From: Zoogloea oryzae
GTDB taxonomy: Bacteria > Pseudomonadota > Gammaproteobacteria > Burkholderiales > Rhodocyclaceae
NCBI RefSeq assembly: GCF_030161255.1
Contig: NZ_BSPX01000011.1
Location: 11,127-75,126, forward strand
Reading direction: 5' to 3'
DNA length: 64,000 nt
The translations under genes and the position numbers were made by a program. The notes below the pieces were generated by a model. That model did no database searches, was not told where the DNA came from, and saw nothing but the letters and a program-made list of their open reading frames with translations. Below, piece by piece: positions 58,648 through 64,000 of the stretch (position 1 is its first letter; each line of letters starts with the position of its first letter).

Positions 58648-59544
58648 ATGTCCAGCATCCCCATCCGCTACGTCGAACCCGTCTTCCGCCCGCCCTCCGA
58701 GGCCCAATCGCTGATCCTGCCCGTCACCGACGGCTGCTCCTGGAACCACTGCACTTTCTGCGAGATGTACACCGCCCCGCAAAAGGCCTTCCGCGCCCGC
58801 AGCCAGGACGAGGTGCTCGAAAGCATCCGCCGCACCGGCCAGCTGTACGGCGACCAGGTCCGCCGCGTCTTCCTGGCCGACGGCGACGCGCTGGTGCTCC
58901 CCACCCGCCGCCTGCTGGCCATCCTCGACGCCATCCGCCAGCACATGCCGGCGGTGCATCGCGTCTCCAGCTACTGCCTGGCGCGCAACCTCAAGAAGAA
59001 GACGGTGGAAGAACTCGCCCAGCTCCGCGCCGCCGGGCTGGCAATGGTGTATCTCGGCGCCGAATCCGGCGACGACACGGTGCTCGAAAAGGTGAACAAG
59101 GGCGAAACCTTCGACTCCACCCGCAGCGCCCTCGACAAGCTCGGCGAGGCCGGCATCACCCGCTCGGTGATGATCCTCAACGGCCTCGGCGGGCAGGTCT
59201 ATTCCGCCCAGCACGCCGACAACTCCGCCCGCCTCGCCAACGCCACCCAGCCGGAGTACCTGTCCACGCTGGTGGCGAGCTTCCCCAAGGGCGAAGCGCG
59301 CTTCCGCGAGGGCTTTGCGGAGTGGGAGCCGCTGGACCAGCCCGGCCTCTTCCACGAGATGGAACGCTTCCTCAGCCAGCTGGAGCTACGCCGCACGGTG
59401 TTCCGCTCCGACCACGCCAGCAACTGGCTGGTGCTCAAGGGCACCCTGGGTGCGGACAAGGAAAAGCTGCTCGCTCAGGTGCGGCAAGCCATCGCCGACC
59501 CCGGCGACGCCCACCTGCGCCCGGCGTGGGCACGGGGGTTGTAG
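58648..59544 (+). CDS. Radical SAM protein with a CX4CX2C cluster motif
   Basis: A 298-aa protein with the radical S-adenosylmethionine fold. The [4Fe-4S] cysteines are C30, C35 and C38 (DGCSWNHCTFCEMY), a CX4CX2C spacing instead of the canonical CX3CX2C; the motif then continues typically with EMYTAPQKAFRARS. LADGDALVLPTRRLLAILDAI, GLAMVYLGAESGDDTVLEKVNKG and ITRSVMILNGLGG are the later strands of the barrel, as in the HemN/Elp3-related superfamily. The reaction is unknown. Transcribed alone. Confidence 0.85.
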   Translation: MSSIPIRYVEPVFRPPSEAQSLILPVTDGCSWNHCTFCEMYTAPQKAFRARSQDEVLESIRRTGQLYGDQVRRVFLADGDALVLPTRRLLAILDAIRQHMPAVHRVSSYCLARNLKKKTVEELAQLRAAGLAMVYLGAESGDDTVLEKVNKGETFDSTRSALDKLGEAGITRSVMILNGLGGQVYSAQHADNSARLANATQPEYLSTLVASFPKGEARFREGFAEWEPLDQPGLFHEMERFLSQLELRRTVFRSDHASNWLVLKGTLGADKEKLLAQVRQAIADPGDAHLRPAWARGL

Positions 59545-59551
59545 CGTCTCC

Positions 59552-59579
59552 GTAGGTCGGACTGACGCCCGACCCACAG
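59552..59579. repeat. Degenerate REP-like unit, type 1
   Basis: GTAGGTCGGACTGACGCCCG..., recognisable but with several mismatches, 8 bases after the radical SAM gene stop. The rest of the gap 59580-59699 shows no gene or further repeat. Confidence 0.6.
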
Positions 59580-59699
59580 GGCGGTGGGTGATTTTTCATC
59601 GACGGAGAGTGATTGCCACCCTCCGCCGCCTAATTTTCAGGCGACGCTGCCTCATTTTTGAGCGACCGAGGGTCTCCGTTACCCCCTCGCGGATCAACC

Positions 59700-59774
59700 T
59701 GTAGGTCGGACTTCAGTCCGACAACACGGGTTGATGAGCGAGGGGGAAATGTCGGACTGAAGTCCGACCTACAG
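59700..59774. repeat. REP-like palindrome pair, type 1
   Basis: Two perfect inverted units separated by about 26 bases; the second touches the 3' end of hflX (stop at 59769). Confidence 0.88.
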
Positions 59775-61097
59775 GGGTGGGGGGCTGCCTTCTCCCGCCT
59801 CGCCGATCTGCGTGCGCAGCTTTTCCAGCACATCGGCCTCGGTGCGCACCTTGAAGAAGGCGCCGGCTTCGTCGGCGCGTTCTTCGAGCACCTGGCAGTG
59901 GGCAAACACGGCCTGGCGGAGTTGCTGGGCGGACCAAGGGAGGAAGAGCTCGCCTTCGACCAGATCGCGCTGGAAGAAGGTGACGATGGTGCCGTGCAGG
60001 CGCATCACGTCGTCGGGGCGGCGGGCGCTCATCACGATGCAGCCGGGGTAGCGGGCCTCCAGTGCGGCGGCGTGTTCGGCCTGGGCTTCGGCGTCGCCCA
60101 CGTGGTCGATCTTGTTGAATACGCGGATGCGGGGCACTTCGTCGGCGCCGATCTCGGCGAGCACGGTGTCGGTCACTTCCAGCTGACGTTCGAAGCCGGG
60201 GTCGCTGGCGTCGATCACGTGGAGCAGCAGCTCGGCCTCAAGCGCTTCATCCAGCGTAGATTTGAAGGACGCAACGAGGCCGTGGGGCAGGTTCTTGATG
60301 AAGCCGACGGTGTCGCTCACCAGCACGCGGGGCACGCTCTCGGGGTAGAGGACGCGGACGGTGGTGTCGAGGGTCGCGAAGAGCTTGTTGGCCACCAGCA
60401 CCTCGCTGCCGGTGAGGGCGCGCATCAGGGTGGATTTGCCGGCGTTGGTGTAGCCCACCAGCGCCACGCTGGCGAGGCCGCGGCTGCCCTGGCGGCGGGC
60501 GCGCTGGGTCTTGCGCTCGGCGTCCATGGCGATGATCTCCTGCTGGAGCTCGGCGATGCGGTCGCGGATCTTGCGGCGGTCGAGCTCGGTGAGGGATTCA
60601 CCCGCCCCACGGCCACCGCCGCCGCCCCGCTGGCGCCCCTGGGAGCCGGCCAGCTTGGCCATCTCGCGCAGGCGCGGGGCCATGTAGCCGAGGCGGGCGA
60701 TCTCCACCTGGGCCTTGGCCGCGCGGGAGCGCGCGTTGCGGTGGAAGATCTCGAGGATGACCATGGTGCGGTCCATCACCTCGCAGCCCACCTCCACCTC
60801 CAGATTGCGCGCCTGGGAAGGCGACAGCTCGTGATCCACCAGCACGAACTCGATTTCGCGGCCGTCGTCGCCGGCCACGTAGTCGCGGACTTCCTGCCGC
60901 TTGCCGGCCCCCAGATAGGCCGCCGTGTCGAAGGTGGTGCGCTTCTGGACGAAGCTGTGGACGACCTGCAGGCCCAAAGTCTTGGCGAGTTCGCGCAGCT
61001 CGGTGAGCGAGGCGTCGAACTCGAAGTCGGGCACGGTGGGCAGCTGGACTGCGGCGATCACGGCGTAGATGGGGGTGTCTCGGGCTTCTGTTTGCAT
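59769..61097 (-). CDS. hflX: GTPase HflX
   Basis: A 442-aa ribosome-associated GTPase that splits stalled or stressed 70S ribosomes. Start ATG 61097 (MQTEARDTPIYAVIAAVQLP); in-frame sequence further upstream is not HflX-like. The N-terminal HflX domain (about 10-200) has ELRELAKTLGLQVV, AYLGAGKRQEVRDYV and LSPSQARNLE. The Gly-rich linker GRQRGGGGGRGAGES lies near 153-167. The G domain has G1 GYTNAGKST (215-223), G2 TLDTT, G3 DTVGFI and G4 NKID. Here hflX is not next to hfq/hflKC, the common arrangement in proteobacteria; only a single isolated copy is visible. Confidence 0.93.
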   Translation of the reverse strand: MQTEARDTPIYAVIAAVQLPTVPDFEFDASLTELRELAKTLGLQVVHSFVQKRTTFDTAAYLGAGKRQEVRDYVAGDDGREIEFVLVDHELSPSQARNLEVEVGCEVMDRTMVILEIFHRNARSRAAKAQVEIARLGYMAPRLREMAKLAGSQGRQRGGGGGRGAGESLTELDRRKIRDRIAELQQEIIAMDAERKTQRARRQGSRGLASVALVGYTNAGKSTLMRALTGSEVLVANKLFATLDTTVRVLYPESVPRVLVSDTVGFIKNLPHGLVASFKSTLDEALEAELLLHVIDASDPGFERQLEVTDTVLAEIGADEVPRIRVFNKIDHVGDAEAQAEHAAALEARYPGCIVMSARRPDDVMRLHGTIVTFFQRDLVEGELFLPWSAQQLRQAVFAHCQVLEERADEAGAFFKVRTEADVLEKLRTQIGEAGEGSPPPL

Positions 61098-61205
61098 GCG
61101 GCGCGGGGCGTCTCTCGAATGGTCAAAAGTGGAGTGTACCCGCCATGGGGCCAGGGGCCGCGAAGTTCGTGGGGAAAGGCAGGAAGGATGGGGCCCCAGC
61201 CGCCC

Positions 61206-61276
61206 TGTAGGTCGGACTTCAGTCCGACATCCCCCTCCGATCCGGCCGCGTTGTCGGACTGAAGTCCGACCTACAG
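61206..61276. repeat. REP-like palindrome pair, type 1
   Basis: Two inverted units separated by about 20 bases between hflX and the divergent CPBP protease gene. Confidence 0.88.
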
Positions 61277-61337
61277 GGCCTACAGGGCCTGCATGACGTT
61301 CTACAATCCGCCGCATCCTCACACCCTGCATACCGCC

Positions 61338-62105
61338 ATGTCCCTTCCGCGCCTTGCGCCCGGCATCGTCCCTGCCCTGATGGCGTGGATGCTGTACGGG
61401 CTGATCACCTTCGTCATCCAGTCGAGCAGCGGCATCTCGTATCTGGACTGGTTCAAGACGGCGGCCAATGCCTGGCGCACGGGGGTGCTGTCCCTCGCGG
61501 TGGGTAGCGTGGTCCTGCTGGGCTGGCTGGCCATCACCCGCTGGGATCACCTGTGGCGCGACCCGCGGCGGCTGCCGGTGACCGGGGTGATGAAGGCGGC
61601 GATGGGGTTCTGGTGGGCCGCCATCGCGCTGCGCCTGGCCGGCGTCGACTGGCAGGCCGTGCCCCTCGACCTGCTGCTGGCCGTCGTGGTGTCGGGGGTG
61701 CTGGTGGGCTTTGCGGAGGAGACGCTGTTCCGCGGCTTCGTGCTGCGCGCCCTGCGGGAGGGCGGCCGGGCAGAATCCAGCGCGGCGCTATGGACGGCTG
61801 TGTGCTTCGGCCTGTTCCACCTGCCCAACGTGCTGATGGGCACCGGCGCGGTGGGGGTGATCCAGGTGTTCCTCGCGGCCCTGAGCGGCAGCGTGCTGTA
61901 CGTGTTCCGCCGCCACACCGGGCGCCTGTGGCCGGCGATGGTGGCCCACGGCGCGTGGGACATCTCGGCCTTCCTCGCCGGCGGCTATGCCCAGCCCTGG
62001 CTCACCGCCACCACCCTGCCCATGCTGGGCCTGTCGGTGCTGGTGGGCATCGTGGTGCTGGCGAGCATCGTGCGGGGCGATCGGCATGTGGTGATGCTCC
62101 CTTAA
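61338..62105 (+). CDS. CPBP-family intramembrane metalloprotease (Abi-like)
   Basis: A 255-aa membrane protein with about seven hydrophobic segments. The three CPBP motifs are E127-E-T-L-F-R132, F-G-L-F-H161-L-P-N and H204-G-A-W-D, the glutamate/histidine set of CAAX protease-like and bacteriocin-processing enzymes. Start ATG 61338; ATG 61293 is in frame but adds a non-hydrophobic, His/Pro-rich leader. The role is unknown. Confidence 0.82.
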   Translation: MSLPRLAPGIVPALMAWMLYGLITFVIQSSSGISYLDWFKTAANAWRTGVLSLAVGSVVLLGWLAITRWDHLWRDPRRLPVTGVMKAAMGFWWAAIALRLAGVDWQAVPLDLLLAVVVSGVLVGFAEETLFRGFVLRALREGGRAESSAALWTAVCFGLFHLPNVLMGTGAVGVIQVFLAALSGSVLYVFRRHTGRLWPAMVAHGAWDISAFLAGGYAQPWLTATTLPMLGLSVLVGIVVLASIVRGDRHVVMLP

Positions 62106-62126
62106 CCCCAATACCGACCACCGCCC

Positions 62127-62540
62127 ATGCCCCATCAGCAGATTCTCAGCTTCACCACCCGCCCCCGCGCCACCCGCGACATCACCGCCGACGTGGCCGC
62201 GGTGGTGCGCGCCGCCGGCATCGACTGCGGGCTGGCCCACGTCTTCGTGCAGCACACCAGCTGCTCGCTGCTCATCACCGAAAACGCCGACCCGGACGTG
62301 CGCCGCGACCTCGAAACCGTCTTCGCCCGCCTCGCCCCCGACGGCGACCCGGCCTACCGGCACGATCTGGAAGGCGACGACGACATGGCCGCCCACGCCC
62401 GCAGCGTGCTGTCGGACGTGAGCCTCACCGTGCCGGTGGGCGGCGGCCGCCTGCTGCTGGGCACCTGGCAGGGCATCTTCCTGTGGGAGCATCGGGCGCA
62501 CGGCCACACCCGCAGCGTGGTGGTCACGGTGCTCCCGTGA
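62127..62540 (+). CDS. YjbQ/UPF0047-family protein
   Basis: A 137-aa protein of the YjbQ family ('secondary thiamine-phosphate synthase' by weak side activity; true function unclear). LAHVFVQHTSCSLLITENADPDVRRDLETVFARLAP and YRHDLEGDDDMAAHARSVL are diagnostic, with the conserved HTSC, NAD and EGDDDM/H residues. LLLGTWQGIFLWEHR is the typical C-terminal stretch. It begins 21 bases after the CPBP gene and is probably co-transcribed with it. Confidence 0.9.
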   Translation: MPHQQILSFTTRPRATRDITADVAAVVRAAGIDCGLAHVFVQHTSCSLLITENADPDVRRDLETVFARLAPDGDPAYRHDLEGDDDMAAHARSVLSDVSLTVPVGGGRLLLGTWQGIFLWEHRAHGHTRSVVVTVLP

Positions 62541-62594
62541 CGCCTGCCCGCCGGGCCAAACCCGGGGAAAACTGTCGCCGCGCTTTACACTGGG

Positions 62595-62610
62595 CGTGAA
62601 ATATTTCACG
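62595..62610. promoter_or_regulatory. Perfect palindrome upstream of the sigma-54 promoter (possible activator site)
   Basis: CGTGAAATATTTCACG, a 16-base perfect palindrome, lies 43 bases upstream of the -24 element. The distance fits a binding site of a sigma-54 activator. PrsR-type activators control PEP-CTERM genes in related bacteria; assignment to PrsR is inference. Confidence 0.55.
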
Positions 62611-62652
62611 GAACAATCACAAACCCCAGCGTTTTCACACACTTCCCATTTT

Positions 62653-62668
62653 GGGCACGCCGATTGCT
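62653..62668 (+). promoter_or_regulatory. Sigma-54 (-24/-12) promoter of the PEP-CTERM gene
   Basis: GGGCACG-CCGA-TTGCT matches the consensus TGGCACG-N4-TTGCW at all but the first base. The GG (62654-62655) and GC (62666-62667) are separated by exactly 10 bases. The leader to the start codon would be about 125 bases. Confidence 0.75.
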
Positions 62669-62804
62669 CCAAACCCCTCGACGCATGAGGGGTATTCGTC
62701 GCACCCGTTCCCGCCTCGCCTGCAATCCTCTTGCGTCACCCGGTCTACCGGCGGGCTGTCGCCCTGCGCAGCCCCATCCATCAGCCAGGAGGAGAAACAA
62801 GAAA

Positions 62805-63698
62805 ATGACGACACAGCCATCCCTGATGCAGCGGGTCTGCACTACCGCCCCGATCTGCCTTGCCCTGCTGTTCAGCGCAGACTGGGCTGCGGCCACGCCT
62901 GTGCACCTCGACGCCCAGCAGGTCACCATCACCGACGGGCTCAACGGCACCTGGCGCGTCACCAGCGAGCTGCGCATCACCTCCACCCCCGACCCGCACA
63001 CCACGCCCGTCGGCGGCCTGTTCAGCTTCACCTCGCTCACCACCTTCACCGGCAACGCCACCTTCTACACACCGCTGTTCCTGCCCGGCACGCGCCAGGG
63101 CGGCGGCACGCCGGCCGCGGGGTCGGATCTCGACAACAGCGGCGTGTATGAAACCGACTGGCGCCTCGCCGGCCCCGCGGTCTTCGACTACTCCAAGCCC
63201 TGGAACGTCAGCATCACCTCGAACCGCTCGGTCTGGAACGCCGTCAAGGCCACGCTCCAGGCGAGCCTCGAGCCGACAGTCAGCATCGACGGCGTGGAAA
63301 TATCCGGCGCGGGCTTTGGCGCCAACCTCGAACTCGTCCATGCGCCCAACAGTTCGCCCTCGTACCGGACCATCGCCGGCGCCAATCTGTTTGAACTGCT
63401 GCTCACGCCCACCAGCGACGGCATCGGCTTCTTCGCCTCCGGCGGCCAGATCCAGATCGACGGCTGGGCGCGGGATACCGCCCTGGGCCTGTCCACGCTC
63501 AGCTACGACAACCCCGTCTGGCTGAGCGGCGAAGGCTTTCTGGTGGACGACTTCACCCGCGCCAACGACCCAGGCATGCTCACCACCCGGGTGCTCGACG
63601 AGAACACCTCCGTTCCCGAGCCGGGCTCCCTGCTCCTCGCGCTGATGGGCAGCCTTGCATTGACCCGCATCGCCCGGCGCCCCATCCCGGCGCCCTGA
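62805..63698 (+). CDS. PEP-CTERM sorting-domain exported protein
   Basis: A 297-aa exported protein with signal peptide MTTQPSLMQRVCTTAPICLALLFSADWAAA. It ends in VPEPGSLLLALMGSLALTRIARR, the PEP-CTERM signal (VPEP, hydrophobic helix, Arg cluster) that exosortase cuts so the protein can be released to, or anchored in, the extracellular matrix. The mature part is beta-rich, with no recognised domain. ATG 62805 with RBS AGGAGGAG. Transcribed from a sigma-54 promoter. In floc-forming Zoogloea, PEP-CTERM proteins are RpoN-dependent and involved in flocculation; no exosortase gene is in this window. Confidence 0.88.
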   Translation: MTTQPSLMQRVCTTAPICLALLFSADWAAATPVHLDAQQVTITDGLNGTWRVTSELRITSTPDPHTTPVGGLFSFTSLTTFTGNATFYTPLFLPGTRQGGGTPAAGSDLDNSGVYETDWRLAGPAVFDYSKPWNVSITSNRSVWNAVKATLQASLEPTVSIDGVEISGAGFGANLELVHAPNSSPSYRTIAGANLFELLLTPTSDGIGFFASGGQIQIDGWARDTALGLSTLSYDNPVWLSGEGFLVDDFTRANDPGMLTTRVLDENTSVPEPGSLLLALMGSLALTRIARRPIPAP

Positions 63699-63850
63699 AC
63701 CACCCAGCCGGCGGATGGCGGACCCGCCGGCTGGCAAAGCGCAAACATGCCACAGCCTTCACGGACCCCGGGAAAGACGAGGTGCTATGCTCGCCGGGTT
63801 CGCCGTGAGGCCCCAGCGCCCCGGCTCATGCGTCTTCCGGAGTACCGTTC

Positions 63851-64000
63851 ATGAGATCCGCCCAGAAATCCCCCCTGTCCCTGCGCCCGCTGGTCGTGGC
63901 CACCGCCCTCGCGCTGGCCGCCCCGGCCGTGCTGGCCCAGACGGCCGCCAAGCCGGCCCCTGTGACACCCGCCGCCGCAGCCAAGCCGGTGGTGACGCCC
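63851..64000 (+). CDS. Exported Ala/Pro-rich protein, 3'-truncated by window edge
   Basis: Fifty codons are visible, with signal peptide MRSAQKSPLSLRPLVVATALALAAPAVLA|QTA, followed by an Ala/Pro/Lys-rich segment (AKPAPVTPAAAAKPVVTP). The frame is open at the end of the window. Such Pro/Ala-rich starts are common in periplasmic peptidyl-prolyl isomerases of related bacteria, but nothing here proves that. Confidence 0.65.
   Translation, partial: MRSAQKSPLSLRPLVVATALALAAPAVLAQTAAKPAPVTPAAAAKPVVTP

Noticed and set aside
1..64000. tRNA, rRNA, insertion sequences, integrases, prophage genes
   Set aside because: None recognised on either strand; no transposase or integrase motif was seen.

Overview
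The window is a compact, GC-rich (roughly two-thirds G+C) bacterial chromosome segment with about 55 protein genes, many of them joined by ATGA/GTGA stop-start overlaps. The gene set suggests a betaproteobacterium, most likely of the Rhodocyclales (Zoogloea/Thauera/Azospira-like). It includes an MSHA-like pilus cluster, a PhaM-type PHA granule regulator, the fused mutase IcmF, a Liv-type ABC operon with two acyl-CoA ligases, a PEP-CTERM protein and FliW. This assignment is inference from gene content; no rRNA or tRNA was seen.

Region 1 (1-11103, + strand) is a type IV pilus/pseudopilus assembly locus: ATPase (5' end outside the window), inner-membrane platform, major pilin-like protein, four minor pseudopilins, PilM/N/O/P-like alignment proteins and an MshL/PilQ-type secretin. 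The last minor pseudopilin is fused to a very large DNRLRE-LamG-DNRLRE adhesin-like region. Region 2 (11110-18976) holds a FeoB-like iron transporter on the - strand with a candidate Fur box, then a NarL-type response regulator divergent from a TonB-dependent receptor, a periplasmic binding protein and a hybrid histidine kinase. Region 3 (19044-20401) has phaM and an AEC-family carrier.

Region 4 (20515-30347, - strand) is one long operon read from high to low coordinates: acyl-CoA synthetase, LivG, LivH, a small heptad-repeat protein, LivM, binding protein, LivF and a PaaK-like CoA ligase. It looks like an uptake-and-activation system for a carboxylic, probably aromatic, acid. Its gaps carry palindromic REP-like elements and a block of hairpins. 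Region 5 (30524-35947) has a class D beta-lactamase, two small exported or metallopeptidase-like proteins, a DUF2167 protein, a site-2 protease-like protein and two coupled lipoproteins. Region 6 (36026-45398) has icmF divergent from an AraC regulator, then a coupled three-gene signalling operon (PAS-GGDEF-EAL protein, PAS hybrid kinase, OmpR-type regulator).

Region 7 (45465-64000) is a mixed housekeeping/accessory stretch: di-heme cytochrome c peroxidase, VOC protein, a two-domain periplasmic sensor lacking an output domain, YpfJ, RhlE helicase, FliW, a DUF1343/NamZ-like protein, a PACE-like transporter, an HMA-like mini-protein with an altered metal motif, Psd, MFS and CDF transporters, a radical SAM protein, HflX, a CPBP protease, a YjbQ protein and a PEP-CTERM protein behind a well-formed sigma-54 promoter with an upstream perfect palindrome. 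The window ends inside an exported-protein gene.

The most interesting items are the fused pseudopilin, the heptad-repeat protein inside the Liv operon, the sigma-54/palindrome control region of the PEP-CTERM gene, the output-less sensor behind a Fur-like box, and the REP-like element family.
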